A DNA stretch of 64,000 nucleotides from Macrocystis pyrifera (GCA_031763025.1 JASSKH010000020.1:7876667-7940666), one strand, 5' to 3'; positions 1 through 12,400 are shown, counted from the stretch's first letter. Program-made: numbers and translations. The notes: a model not told the origin generated them from the letters alone.

Positions 1-286
1 CCTCCCTGCCGGGACCGAAGAGGCGTCCACGGCGCCCCCTTGAGACGAATCCATCGTCTGGTGTTTCGGACCTCCCTGCCGGGACCGAGGAGGCGTCCAC
101 GGCGCCGCCTTGAGACGAACCCATCGTCTCGGCTGTTTCGGCCCTCCCTGCCGGGACCGAGGAGGCGCCCACGGCGCCCCCTTGAGACGAATCCATCGTC
201 TCGGCTGTTTCGGCCCTCCCTGCCGGGACCGAGGAGGCGTCCACGGCGCCCCCTTGAGACGAACTCATCGAGTTTTCGGTGTCTAA
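1..286. repeat. 72-bp coding minisatellite, four units
   Basis: Four head-to-tail units begin at 1, 71, 143 and 215 with CCTCCCTGCCGGGACCGA. Units 2 to 4 are 72 bp, so on the minus strand each encodes a 24-residue repeat containing SSQGGAVDASSVPAGR. The unit at the window edge is 70 bp because of a 2-nt loss near position 60, which shifts the reading frame. The array may continue to the left of the window. Confidence 0.93.
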
Positions 287-1018
287 TTCCCCTACGGGAA
301 TGTACTGTGGTGGATCCGACACGAAAGCAGACAAGAAACCAACTCCTTTGGCGTAATACCGAGCGTCTCTTGTCCAGGGATTGAACGTAGATTTTAGCCC
401 ACTAAACGATGGCACAGGAGTGTGTTTGAAGGCCAAATGGCGCGATAGAGGCAGATCAAATCCACCACCCAACTCACCGCCAGGGTATGCACCCCATCCT
501 CCTGTCCTCCCATGCTGGTCTGGCGCACCCCTCGGTGGGCCAACCTCGATAGGCAACGCAGTTCCTCCGCGTCCAGTTGCTCCCAAATCTGGCGAGGCGC
601 CCTCACGCAAATTTGTCTCTTCTTTTGCTGCAATCTCTCTTACAGCAGTGGGTACTGCCCCTTGTGGGCTCTCCCCTACAGCAGCGTTACCCTCAGCGCT
701 GCCGGACTCCGATCGACCAATGCCTGCTTCAACAGCAGCAGTAGTCTCTCGTACTTCGGCAGTGGGTACTGCCCCTCTTGGGCTTTCCCCTACAGCATTG
801 GTTCCTACCTCTGCTGGACTTTCTCCTACAGCAACGCTGCCTTCAGCGCTGCCTGGCTCCGATCGACCGTTGTTCCTCATGAACTCGGCCATCATGTCCC
901 TCATGGCTTTCAGCATCGACGCCTCTCTGTTCTCCATCGCCAGCTTGATCTCGCGTCGCAGCGTTTCAACGTCAATTGGAGAGTCGCGCTCTTCTTGAGC
1001 CGATCCCTTCGAGGGCAT
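1..1018 (-). pseudogene. gag-like N-terminal polyprotein frame, LTR-retrotransposon type
   Basis: Reading the minus strand from ATG at 1018-1016, the frame stays open to the 24-residue repeats and off the window edge. The protein begins with an acidic helical stretch (TLRREIKLAMENREASMLKA, coiled-coil-like, residues about 18-37). It continues through a Gly/Ser/Pro linker in which a block containing GSAEG and VGESP occurs twice. It then reaches a globular-looking segment, FSGLKSTFNPWTRDARYY, that resembles the start of retrotransposon Gag domains (substrate-like motif, Trp, basic residues). I infer a structural Gag protein that would package element RNA. The 2-nt loss in the terminal repeat shifts the frame at about 60, so this copy is probably dead unless that is polymorphism. 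Copia and Gypsy cannot be separated because pol lies outside the window. A host repeat protein is the alternative. Confidence 0.45.
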
Positions 1019-1022
1019 CGTT

Positions 1023-1036
1023 GGCTTCTGGTACCA
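1023..1036 (-). promoter_or_regulatory. possible tRNA primer-binding site
   Basis: The minus strand reads TGGTACCAGAAGCC just upstream of the gag-like ATG. This is close to the TGGTATCAGAGC site complementary to initiator tRNA-Met used by many copia elements, with one substitution and one extra A. No CA dinucleotide precedes it, so it is suggestive only. Confidence 0.3.
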
Positions 1037-1192
1037 GACCTCAAACGTTCAAGAACACTAGTGTGTTCGTAGAGTCCAAGCCTAGATGCCCTGACCACCA
1101 CGTGGTCTGATGAGTTGCTTTATAGTCGTTGTATTAGAGGACAGATGAGGGGAGAGAGAGCGGAGCCTAGCTCGTAGCTCGGAGCAGAGAAC
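1037..1192 (-). mobile_element. possible short LTR interrupting LINE copy 1
   Basis: This 156-bp stretch lies between the putative primer site and the point (about 1193) where LINE copy 1 loses similarity to copies 2 and 3, about 14 codons before the LINE stop. It holds a TATA box on the minus strand (ACTATAAAG, around 1119-1127) and short inverted motifs. This is the layout expected if an LTR element had inserted into the LINE end. Canonical TG...CA ends are not visible, and the other LTR and the target duplication lie outside the window. Confidence 0.32.
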
Positions 1193-1193
1193 G

Positions 1194-3201
1194 GTCCACT
1201 GCAGTTTCCCTTCTACTCCTGTTCACCCCCCTCTCCGCATTCCCTTGGTCGGATTTTCTGCTACTCCTCTTGTTGCCCCTCCTCCCCCCATTCCCTTGGA
1301 CACCACCCACGGCGGATGCGCGGCGCGGCCTACTGAGCTCAGCCTCAGTCTCGTGCCACCTCACCATGAACCGTTCGGCTACTTCCAGGATCCCCCGGTA
1401 CCACTTCCCCGCCTTTTTTGCAGCAGTGGGCCACAGCGCGGTCTCAACTCCAAACGCCAAGGGAGCAAGTTCCGTTGACCCTTCGGTGGCTCGGAACTCC
1501 CTATGGTCTTCGACTGTGCATCTATGCCTAGTCTTAACCTGTCCGCCAGGTCTCGGGCTCTCCGCATCAGCCATCGTCCCGAACATTACCCGACTGGGTA
1601 ATCGATCCTTGCTTTGCCGTGCCAACCCCCCCGCGAAGGAGAGACGCCGTTTGCGGATGGTCGTTTCGATGCTCTTGTAACGTGTCATCTTGAGGGCCTT
1701 CGCGTACGAGAGGGTGGTATGGTCGGTACGAAGTCGGCGCTGGAAGCCAATGACTCGCAACAGGACTTGGTGAGCCGTTCGAAGCTTGGCAAAGTGTTCC
1801 GCTCTGAGGGTCCACGTCACACACCCGTACAGCAGGGTCTCAATCACCTCGGCCTTCAGCATTCGGACTTTCAGGCTAAGGGGGGCGGTCGTCGTATCAT
1901 ACAGCTCCGGGCCGACCCGTTTGAAGCATGCTCGCATGAGACGGATCCGTCGGTCGATTTCGAGCGAGAGGCCAGCGGTTTCGTGGATAATGCCGCCTAG
2001 GTATAAGAACTGGGCCGTCTGCTTATACCTCCGGCCTGCTGCTTCGATGACGAGCGGTGGTGCGAGGGTTTTCTGGTTTGGTTTTTGTAGAAGCATAGTA
2101 TGTGTCTTCGTTTCCGACACCGTAAGGCCTGCTGCTTCGAAGACAGTCACGATGACTGTCATCATTTTCGCGAGCACTTCAGCCGACTTCGAGACAATCC
2201 CTGCGTCATCGGCGTACAACATGTCCCATACAGCCCTTCGAACGCACGCCAACGGCTCCTGCTCCTCCGTTCGGACTACTCCAGCATCACAGAGTTGGAC
2301 CAAATCCCTTACGATGGCTTCGTCATGGCTAAATCGTACTAGTACGACGTGCAACGCAGCAGCGAAGAATACGTTGAACAGTAACGGTGATAGCACACAG
2401 TCTTGCCGCAGCCCCTGCGTGACATCAAACCATTCCGAGTGCTCGCCATCATCCGTACGCACGCGACCTGCATGACATCGTGGAATTTACGGATAATTCT
2501 CAGGATCTTGGTTGGTACGCCAAAACGTGTGAGTACTTCCCATAGCAGCTCTCGGTCGACAGAGTCGTACGCTTTCTGCAGATCGGTGAAGCACAAGTAC
2601 AGGGGCTTTCTGCAGATCGGTGAAACACAAGTACAGGGGGATGTTCCTCTGTCTTCCAAGCTCTTGCAACCGGCGCACGACGAACAACATATCAATCGTT
2701 GATCGTGCTGGGCGGAAGCCGCACTGTTCCTCCGGGAGTAATTCCGCAGTAGTTGCTGAGGCGGGACGCGACGATTTTCGACAAAACTTTGCCTGCGTGG
2801 GCAACAAGCGAAATTCCTCTGTAGGTGTTGCAATCAGTTCGGTCCTTCTTTTTGTGAAGGACCTTGATGATCGCATCTTTCCATTGCTGGGGGACTTCTC
2901 CTGTTACCCAAACATTGACAAGGATGTTGTGAAAGCACTGGGCGAATGCGGGGTGGTCGATTTTCAGGACTTCGGTCGGGAGACCATCTGGCCCGACAGC
3001 TTTCCAAGTTGACATCCCCTTAAGGGCCTCCGTCATCCCGTTCATGGATGGTTCACCTCCGAGCGACAGTTTGAGCGGTTGTGGTGGCAAGAGGTCGATG
3101 ATCGTGGGATCGAATTTTAGCGATTTCGTGTTGAAAAGTTTGTGATAACCCCCCCCCCCACCGTTCACGAATTCGCACCTTATCCCGCAACAGCGTGCCA
3201 T
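1194..3201 (-). pseudogene. LINE reverse transcriptase and C-terminal region, frameshifted
   Basis: Segment 3201-2692 has the RT entry motifs [17 protein letters not shown] and YRGISLV. Segment 2833-2339 has motif A, CFTDLQKAYDSVDR. Segment 2462-1194 has motif B, GLRQDCVLSPLLFN, and the catalytic YADDAGIVS. After the RT come LYGCVTWTLRAEH and RTAHQVLLRVIGFQRR, a post-RT region shared with copies 2 and 4, and a basic tail. The enzyme would copy element RNA at the nicked target. A 34-bp tandem duplication at 2571-2638 in motif A shifts the frame, as do other indels. Confidence 0.9.
2571..2638. repeat. 34-bp tandem duplication inside LINE RT motif A
   Basis: GCTTTCTGCAGATCGGTGAA occurs at 2571 and again at 2605, with the rest of the 34-bp unit also repeated at one mismatch. 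The unit is not a multiple of three, so it duplicates the FTDLQKA codons and throws the RT out of frame. A duplication this similar is probably recent. Confidence 0.93.
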
Positions 3202-3460
3202 CCTCTTCCTTAATGAACTGTTCGCTTCTCGCTTTTGTCCCTTCCAATCCTGCCGTACTCTTAAGGTGCTTGTAAAAGCCTCTCTGGTCGTTATTCGCTA
3301 GGAGTCGTTCGGTTTCAGCAAGGTACGCTTCGAAGTACGCATGCAGTCTTGCGGTAATCACCTTCTGCAGGTTCGCAAACGCAGATATCAGTGTCTTCCA
3401 CGCGGTTCTATCCCGGGGGTGGGCACGCAAGAATTGCCGTGCATCTCTCTCGCTGTCCAT
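3053..3460 (-). pseudogene. LINE linker between endonuclease and RT
   Basis: This is an open stretch on the minus strand rich in charged helix-formers ([18 protein letters not shown], then [18 protein letters not shown]), typical of the linker before a LINE reverse transcriptase. Near 3150 a run of ten C on the plus strand coincides with a frame change into the next RT segment, so homopolymer slippage is the likely lesion. Confidence 0.7.
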
Positions 3461-3461
3461 G

Positions 3462-4618
3462 CTAATATGAATGCGGCCAAGGTTTCGGCAGACTCACACC
3501 ATCCATGCCTGCGGTGGCGACATGGAGGTGGTGGTACCTCTTTTTCGATCGCTTCAATAATAGACGCAGTGAAAAACACAACCCCATGCCCGACGTATTA
3601 AGGGGCTGGTTAAGCTGGTTGAGAGTGGAGATGACCCTCGCGACTACTCGTTCACGACACTTTTCATCGGACATAAAAAGCTGCCTGTCGAACTCTCGGC
3701 GTTTTGTCGGTCTACGTATTAGTCTGTTGGACGCAAAGTGACCACTGAGTCGGACTTTGATATACAAGATGTTGTGGTCTGAGTCAGCCTTAGCTGGGGC
3801 AGGAGCCTGTGGGACGACTTCAACATCTTGTACTCTAGGTCGATGAGTTTGATGGGATAGGATGTAGTCGATCCGCTTCCAGTCATTTGGGCTGGTGCCG
3901 TTGCGTGTATGCGAAATCCTACCCTTGCGCGTGCTGAAAAACGTGCTGGTGAGAGCTAACTTGAAATTGGTGGCGAACGACAGCAGTCGTCCGCCATTAT
4001 CGTTACGGACATCACGCCCATATGCTCCAGACACTCTACTTTCATCATCACCACACCCTTCCATCCTCTGTCCAGTGCGCGCGTTTGCATCATTCAGTAC
4101 AAACAGACACTCTTTCGTCGGGATCTCTTCCACCAAGTCCTCCAGCTTCTGCCATAAACTACGTTTCGGTTCAACGTCCTTGGTACAACCAGTTGGAGCA
4201 TACGCAACGACGAAAATAACTGCCTCGCATTTGCTAGCCAGCTCAAAGCGCATAGACATAAGCCCCTCGTCAATGAACTGATGAGTGTACACAGCCTTGC
4301 TGCACAACGATTCCTTTACAGCTAGACCTACTCCGTGCAGCCCTTGCCTGGCAGCTGTTGTTTCCTGACCTGAACAGAAAGCGCGATACCCATGCTGCCG
4401 GCCCTCCATGTTTCCTGCAGGCCAATGAAGTCACAGCCGAGTTGCCGTCCCTTCGCCAGTACATTCTCGTCATGTCCGTACCCGTTCTTCCCCTTTACAG
4501 CCAGGGTGCGCACATTGTAGGTCGCTACCGCCACCAGTGTCTCCTTCTGTCTCTTACGAGCTTCACGTGCTGCTTCCTTTGCCAGCCGACGTGAGGCTCG
4601 TTCCCGCCTCCTTTTCAT
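3462..4618 (-). pseudogene. LINE AP-endonuclease domain, frameshifted
   Basis: This domain nicks target DNA for target-primed reverse transcription. The frame starting at 4618 has a basic N-terminus, then ATYNVRTL (the Asn motif) and IGLQETW (the catalytic Glu). The frame then shifts between about 4400 and 4330. The second frame carries VVAYAPTG, NDANARTGQR (the catalytic Asp-Asn loop), KRIDYILSHQ and ADSDHNILY (the terminal Asp-His). All hallmark residues of the exonuclease-endonuclease-phosphatase fold used by LINEs are visible, split over two frames. Confidence 0.88.
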
Positions 4619-5052
4619 CTTCTTTTGTTTCTTTTTTTTCTCTATGGCGAAAGTGGCTCTCCGTTTCGTAGCCCGGTACGCGCCTTGGTTTCCATTGGCT
4701 GGGTGCAGCCGTCCCAGCTAACGCCGACACTCCCATCCTGCCTGTCGTGCATGCATACTGACGCTGTGACCAGTCTCTCCACTCACCGACTGCCCGTGTA
4801 GCGCTCTCTGCTGTGGTAATGTACCCGTCCCGCCTGAGAGATGGACTCCTTGGCGTCGGGCTTAATAAAACAAAACGTCACCACCACCCCACGCGGTCTT
4901 TAAAGCGACCAGGCCACCAGCCGGACCGCGCAAGGTACCCTCTCTACCCAGCCCGAAGCTCGATGTTCGTGTGACTGTTGCTAGACCGTTGCAGGTTCTG
5001 GCGGACTTCCTCGGCCCACCCCAAGGACGGGGCAGGCCGAAGGGGGTGCTTA

Positions 5053-5106
5053 CGTTGCCACGTATGCAGTAAGCACAGCAGTGAGCAATGCAATGCCATG
5101 CCATTA
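5053..5106 (-). mobile_element. LINE 3'-UTR fragment abutting the 5' end of LINE copy 1
   Basis: GTTGCCACGTATGCAG and GCAATGCAATGCCATGCCAT match, in minus orientation, the 3' UTR of LINE copies 2 and 3 (41370-41400 and 46980-47020). It sits directly upstream of LINE copy 1 on the same strand, giving a head-to-tail arrangement. The match is short and interrupted. Confidence 0.55.
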
Positions 5107-6329
5107 TGTACATGGAGGACGTATACAATATATCCATAATACTAAATATGTATGGCAAGATCCCTAGGGACCCTTGAGTCTATCTCTCTTCCCATCTTGG
5201 CGAGTTATCATGTTGACTCGTTGAAACAGCACCTACACAGCAGTATCTGCTGGATGCACTACCCAACACCCGTATGTTTAGACGATATTTACACGGGGTA
5301 TAATTGATGAAGCTGGACGAACAGTGAAGCTGGGTATAACGTTAGTCTAAAAAGTCAAGACAACAACCTGGAGGATGTATATATATATATGGGTAATACT
5401 ATAGCATAGAACGTACGGCAGTATCTCCCTCGATCCCTGGGACTTACGATAGTTGTCCGTTACTACCGCAGCAAAGCATCACCACCGCTGCCTCCCGGCA
5501 TGAAGTACTGTTGTGAAGCCGTTTCATATGATATTCATACTACTATTTATATAGCTGTTCATGATACTATAGGTCGTACGGCAAGATCTCCCTCGATCCT
5601 TGGGCTCTACAATAGTGCCCCATACTGCCGCAGCAAAGTATCAAAACCGCTACCTCCCGGCATGAAGTACTGCAGTGAAGCCGGTCAGCTGTCCAGTATA
5701 GCAATCAGGTTTTTATTCGGGTGAAAGACACCGCACGAAAGCTACGTTGAAACTGAGAACTATAGAACAACTCATATGTTCACAAAATAGCTGGTGTTGT
5801 GGTCTTCTCGTACCCGGTACGTTGGCATTTTACATGTTTTACCTGTTACGGTATTCTCGTACCCGGTAAGTTGACAATTCACTTGTTTTACCCGGTATTC
5901 ACCGGTACGCTGGCATTTCCCTTCCTTTCATGCTTTACTCATTGCTTTCGCTGCAAATAATGATAAAGCATCAGAACGGACACTCTGGGTTGTACTGATG
6001 TAGTTGGGTATAAAGAACGGTATGGCACACACATAGGGGAGTTACGTACTCCTACGACTCATATCCGTGGGGTATCCATACATTATACATCCAGTAGCAT
6101 TATAAAAATGTTTCTACATCCGTACGATCGCACATTATTAATGCTGACTGCAAAGTATGCTATCTTCATTCATATTCTATAACATACAGTGTGTTCAGCA
6201 TATATATACCGAGCTGTATCACACAGCCCCAGTTTACTTTCGGCAGATACCCCGTATAGTTCTTTCCACTACGGCGAGGAAGTGAGCAATGAGATAATTA
6301 CTGCTGTGCATGAGCTTCGTACGATACTA
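5107..6329. repeat. gene-free stretch with a 165-bp duplication
   Basis: A unit containing CGTACGGCA, TCCCTCGATCC, CCGCAGCAAAG and CTCCCGGCATGAAGTACTG occurs at about 5411-5520 and again at about 5575-5685, a period near 165 bp. A weaker trace is seen at 5142-5170. A second degenerate repeat with the motif CTCGTACCCGGTA lies at 5805-5925, with a period near 50 bp. No gene is supported. A short (TA)n run lies at about 5377-5391. Confidence 0.7.
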
Positions 6330-6434
6330 TTACGGGGGTCCATAGTTAATAGGACCTATGGTACACACAAAACGCTATATATTTACCCATTTTTACTAAC
6401 AAAATTTGGTCCCATTAACAATGGACCCCCGTAA
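6330..6434 (+). mobile_element. MITE, 105 bp, TA target duplication (member 1)
   Basis: The ends are TTACGGGGGTCCATAGTT and its inverted counterpart ending CCCCCGTAA, flanked by TA on both sides. The left subterminal block has CCTATGGTACACACAAAA (end A) and the right one AACAAAATTTGGTCC (end B), so the element has a defined orientation, A to B here. No coding capacity. The TA duplication and inverted ends are what non-autonomous Tc1/mariner-like elements leave. Confidence 0.93.
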
Positions 6435-9400
6435 TATTAATATTGTACTTCTCAGTCTATGGCCGAAGATTTGATTGAAGCATTTATTATATTATTATCT
6501 GCTGTAGAATACATCAAAATAATGCCCGCACAGAAACACATATATTAGATTTATTAGGGTTCGATCTTCGAAATACTTACACCCGATCTGGGTCGTGCCC
6601 TGAAAGAGTTTCGTTAGTTGTGATCACGGTTGGTCTATTCCTTTCATCTAAAGGCCCGCGTGGTATATTAATAGTGTATCGCCTCTGTTTTCAGCGTTGG
6701 ACCATGGAGCTCGAATCTCAAGATGGATGAGGCGGGGATTTATGCAATGCGGTAGATGCAAGCAGCCAGCATGATCACTCAACGCAGCACCACAGACACG
6801 ATGACAGGAGCGACGTACACGGCAGGGCCCAAGGGGCTGGGGGTCGATAGCACAGGTATGACAGATCACTTGGCTTTGACTTCCTTTCTTCACTTGGTGG
6901 TGTTTAGTAAAAACCGGGTGGTCCCGCAACCTCGTTACAGGCTCTGTACCCGCGACCGAAGGCGTTCCCACACCGGGGATCCTCCCTGCCCCTATAAGAT
7001 CCGCCCAGAGGATGCTAACCAAAGCTTGCCCTCTGCCGATCGAATAGAAGAAGACCCGACGAGTGACCCTGATCAAGACAGTGGTCTCGCGCCGTATAAT
7101 CCACCCCATAGCGCTGGTCAGGACAGTCGCAGCGCTATGAACCTCCCGCCCTGGCGCCACCCGCTGTAACAAAACCCTGGTTTTCCATCTAAGATACGCC
7201 TTCCAAATACTACAAATACGTTCCCAGTGCCTGAACCTAGGTGATTACCGGGCTTTCAACCTCATACAAAGCAGTATCAGAACATGAGTAGTAGCAGAGG
7301 TATGCGGGGTTGGGTTTTCAATTGGTACTTTGCGTGATGACAACAGCAGCGTTGAATCTATCCCGCACCTGCCACAAAACGAGATCCTATGACCTACGCT
7401 GGGCATTTGAACTGGTGAAACGTCGTTTTTTGTAGAGAGTCGTCAAAGGCCGAAATTATACCAGAAATAGTCACATTGCAACTAAAATGAAAACAAACTC
7501 TTTTTTTCAAAGACTGATTTTGATGCAGCAGTGTTGCTGTCTTAGTGTACATACATATTTTTTGCCCGAAGGGGCCTCTTAATCCTTTTAGAACCGCAGT
7601 CCCTTTTTGGTGATAAACCACTCAAATTTCTACTAATTTATCACCTACACGGTACTGCGGTTCAAAGAGGGTCAAGGGGAGGTGCCAGAGGCCGAGGATT
7701 TTCAAGTAAAGAGGCGCGTTTTAGGTTTCGGGGGTTCTCTAGACTTCCTCTTGATATTTAGTACCCGAGTTTCGAAAAGAAGAGGCCTTCTTGGTCGACA
7801 GGCTCGCCTGTCTCTCGTTCACCTCTGATTTTCAGTGATTTAGTGTGTAAAAAACATGTGTTGTCAGCAAACGATACATGTACCAGGTATGATGTAACGG
7901 TGACATCTGCAGGCAGTGTCCACGTGTAATCGGCTACAACCTTGCAAGTTGGAGGTGCGGGAATGGGTTGTCAAGTGCCGCATCTTCGACCGATTCTCCG
8001 AATTCTCCTGATCGTTTTAGTTCGTGCCTGAGATCTATATTAATCTGCATATATATACGGTCCTTCAGGGTGGGCTAGTGTTATGGTATCCCCTCTCCCC
8101 TGTTGCGGCGTTTTGGTTTGTAGCAATCGTCCCCTCATAATACCTGGCAGGCTTTATCGCCTGCTTTTCTGATGAGCTCCTCGCCCCTTCGTTCAGAAAA
8201 CATCTTGCGAGGGAAACAGTTGCGAGGGAAACAGCCACTAATAGAAGAGCTTCTAACATCGTCAAGCCCCTCGTGTGAGTGAACAGAACAGAGCCAAAGG
8301 CATCAACGCCAGAAGTAGTCGGTCCCCAGGTCCATACTGCCTTACACTTAACACATCTCTGGGGTTTACCACGGCACCAGACAAGCGTTCCTCCCAAACC
8401 CTTGTTTCCAGAAGGGGCAGGTCTCGAGCCGTCGTAGCGTCGCAGATACCTCTTATTTTCTTGCCATCTGTGTGTCATTGTTGCCCGATACCACAGCAAT
8501 CAAAAGACAAACAACCAGTAATTCCAGCATGTCTGTCCCCCACCGACCGTCTGTGAAGAAGGCGCGATGTCTACCGAGTGGATCCTACCGACTATGCCCA
8601 GTGTGAAGGTAGTTGCCTCCGGGGGGTGAAGGTTTGGCTGTGCCGAAGTTCTCGTCCATCATAGTGACAGTGCTTGCTGTCCCTTTCACTAGGTCAAGCC
8701 CATGAGCAAATACAGGCAACGGGAATGAGGTGATCAAGGGCACATAAAGCGGGGGCAAAACACAGTCATAGATAGAGAGGTAGCCTGGCAGCCTATGCCA
8801 TTCATTGCGGTCCTTCTGATCTACCACGTGCATATCGTTTGAGGGGGTGACACCACTACATCTAAGTACACATACGTGCTCAAATCGATACGTATGGACT
8901 CCATCACGGGGCTGTTTGGGCGTAGTACTGCTCGCACGCACCTCAAAGAGAGTGGTGCTCGATATCGCCGCTGTCGGTCGCTGCTGTAACATCTTGACTA
9001 GACGTTTGTGGCCACAGCCCGTTCCGACCAGGGATTTTGCTTTGCTCTTTTCACGGTTTATTTTTCTGCTATTTGTTCATGTTACTGGGCACCGAGATCA
9101 AGGCACACGCCTGTAGTTGAGATGCGCGTAGTGGCGAGCCCTCATTTAAGGCATGGTGCTTACGATGTCGTGCCCAGTTTGATCTCTCTTCGACGGCAAG
9201 GCGTTTCCTTGCGAGTATAGAAAACCATCTAACGCTTACCAAACCCCAACAATTCCCATTGTATTTCTGGTATGTTATACGCTTTTTATAAACAAAAAAA
9301 AACGGGGATATAATGATTTGCACTACTTCGTATGTTATTCGAAAGAAAGGGACGGGGGGAAAAGGCTGCGCCCCGCGCCTTCAAGATGAAAACCAGGCCG

Positions 9401-12400
9401 CACGCCTATGGTCTTACCTGGAGCCGGCAATTAAAATATATCGGCACGAAGCGCCAAAAACGAGGGAGCAAAGCGACCAAAGTTTGTTTTTGCCGATAGG
9501 CGAAAAAAAATATTTTGTATAGCGGCGGGTACAGGAATCGTCTGTCTGTAACTAAGGTTGCGTGTTTGTATTGCTGATTGCGAGAGCTGTATCTGGCCGA
9601 TTTCCAAACACTCGACATGTACACAAGCAGACGATCGTGTGCTAAAGCGTGCAACTTTTTTCGCTTCACAAGTTGTCTCGAGTTGGTCACTGTCGGAGTG
9701 CTCCTATGGTCTTGGTGATGTTTTGGGGGCGGGACAATTTCGTTTGTACTATAGTTTGACTTCGTTTTCTGGAACACACACGGCCTACGACATGTAACAG
9801 ACAAACTTGGTTTGTCTATCATGGATACTACTGTTACTGGCGGACAATGTGAGTACTACAGCTTTTGGGTCTGTTTACACTTGTCCACAACACAGATGCT
9901 GGGTACGTTTGCCTTGGTGTTCTCCATCTATTTGATACACTTCTTTCTTGTCGCGTTTCCTCTGGATATTTTCAATAGGTCAAACGATGTTTTTCTACAA
10001 CGATCAGTTCAGTTTCCCTATGATGATTCCACGAGCACTAACTTACCGTGAGTAAGCAGCTAGCCTGGCCGGGTGAAGTCAATAATTTATAACTACGTGC
10101 AGGTGGAAGAACGTACGCATGGGAAGTCATCGCCGGGTTTACAGGTGTGCGCATCGTATCTGCTCTTGCACCTAAATCGAGTAGTTTCTCAAACAAAACG
10201 AATTTCCATTACGCTCGTGAGTCCTCGTTGGGGGCAACACGCAGAAACAGTTTTCGTCGCTCACTGCTCGTACAGCCCCCCCAAAACATATAAACGCAGC
10301 AAGTTCTTCGCATATATCTCAAACACATTCCGCTCTCAGAAGCTGTGCACCGCCCGTAAGTGTCGGAAGTAGTATGCAAGGACAGCATGCTACATTTCTT
10401 GAGGAATAATCAAGACACTTGAACCATAGGTTGATTGACAGAATGCCCAATACTAGAATACAACTATCCTCGTAACATCAACGGGGCAAACACGTCACCT
10501 ACAAGCGGTGGCAGAATCTGTCCCTGAAGCATTTTGAGACAGTGCACATACTGCACGCAACGTGCGCCACATAGTTTAATCTGAACAGTAATATTCGGGC
10601 CGCCCGCACTCCACGTGCGCCATCATCGTGGGGTAGAATTGCAGCCCGCCTGACACATTTCGTCTCGGCCGTGTACAACTCGCACTCCCCACTGAATGGT
10701 CTATTTTCGTTCATCTCCTTCGGATGCTTAGAAGTCCCGGGAAAGCTCGCCGGGTGCACAGCACTTAATACACCTTCCACCTTCTTGCTGCTACCAAAAG
10801 TGATTATGATGGTCTTTCTATGCTCCTACTACCTTCTCATACCCCCTGGGAAACCCGCGAAAATCTGGATGGCATTGACGACAGCACAGCTACCCTCTGC
10901 CCCCCCCTGATCTCGGGCAGCTTGATATTCTGCATACTATCTGCTCAAACTGAAGGCCATCAGCGATTCAAGCAAAGCCTTAGCCACGAGTGGTACTTGC
11001 GGGGCCTCCACTACCGACGAAATCGCGGTAGTTGGTCTTGATGGGTGCACCTTTTGCGCAAACAGCCGTTAGCGGTTCCCTGGTGTTGATGTGGCCGTGA
11101 TGCCTGCGTCACCACCCGTGAGACGTCAACCGTGGAAAGGACGAGTCATTTAGCCCAAATGCCGCAAGAAAATAACCGGAATTGTACAGGCCCTCACTCG
11201 AGCATCCGAAACTTTAAAACAAGAAAACGGGCTGGGTTTCACTTGCTGTTTCAACAGTACGCCTCGAGGTGGCCGGCCTTGTTGCTCAAACTGGAGACAA
11301 CGACGTTCTTTACCGCTTCCATATCCGCGACGACATCGTTCTCCTTCAGTTTCGCACCAGTGCAGCAATCCCCCGGCATGTGTGAACATAGCGACACCCG
11401 TCTCGTTCCAGTGTTATGTCTACATCGTAATGGCGCCCGCCCTACTAGTGGAGGGGCTGTTCCACTACCGCGAAGGTTTATGGCAAAGGGTCGCCTCCAC
11501 CACCGCGAAGTCGTACACACGGAATTAAAAAAAAATGTTATTCGCCAATCCTAAAACATGCAAACTACTGCTGGCGCCGTGGCAAAGTAGGATACTGAAT
11601 CGCATGGAAACCTTTAGGCGCAAGCACACTCTGGCCGACGGCGGTGGCAGGGGAAACAAGAGTCATGGAAATTTTAACGCGGCACTCAGTACAACAGAAA
11701 CTACACCCATATCGCTGGTACTGCTGAAGCATAAACGGCACGACCTGCCGTACCCTACCTACTGCTTTGGCACTGCACGAGAAGGCACAACGGTAGGCTC
11801 ACAGCTCACAGAGGTGGTGTGCTCCGTCAGTCACCACGAACAAGTGAATAGAGGTTGGGGTAAAATCAAATGGCTAATATACCCTCAAAGCTTGACACAA
11901 AGTGGGCAAAAACGGCGACGAAAAGAAGTGCCGGTGACTACTTATTCCCAGTGCTGCTCACCTGAATCGCGATTTCCTCCCTACCCTCTTCATGGAAAAC
12001 GCCGGCGTTCACGTCAACATCAATAGGCCCTTGCTCTCCGTCACCATTCAGGGGTTCACCCATCGTGCATGCCTACCCCCCTCCCCCTCGCCCCACCTCC
12101 ACATTTGCGACGACTAGCGTGGGTTCAGCGCTGAGAACTACGACACCGTGGAGTGTTTCACCCAGGAGGTGAATCCGGCGGCGAGGCGGGTTCCCTCTGC
12201 CCCATCTCCGTCGCACGTAGCTCACTCGCCGCGCCGGGCAGGCATGGTGTTCTTTCCTGTCCGCCAAGTCGGGCACCTTTGCAGTTGGCGTTTTCACCAC
12301 GGCGTGCGGTTCCGGACTTGGGCCTGGCCATGGGGTTCAGCGTACCACCCTCATCACCTTCACCCGCCAGGTCTGCTCCTTGCGCCGACTCCCATGCACT

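Larger units (their letters stand above)
1194..5050 (-). mobile_element. LINE copy 1 (APE-endonuclease non-LTR retrotransposon), near full length
   Basis: The element runs on the minus strand: 5' UTR about 5050-4620, endonuclease 4618-3462, linker 3460-3053, reverse transcriptase and C-terminal region 3201-1194. It is the longest of four related copies here. The coding sequence is broken into at least five frames, so it cannot encode an intact protein. Its 3' end is missing after about 1194, where LTR-like sequence begins. The C-terminal region after the RT, with helical Trp/Leu/Arg-rich motifs, and the CAA-repeat tail of the sister copies suggest the RTE/CR1-like part of LINE diversity, but I do not assign a clade. 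Confidence 0.9.

Noticed and set aside
1245-2475. Plus-strand frames opposite LINE copy 1
   Set aside because: They mirror the RT coding sequence and lack motifs.
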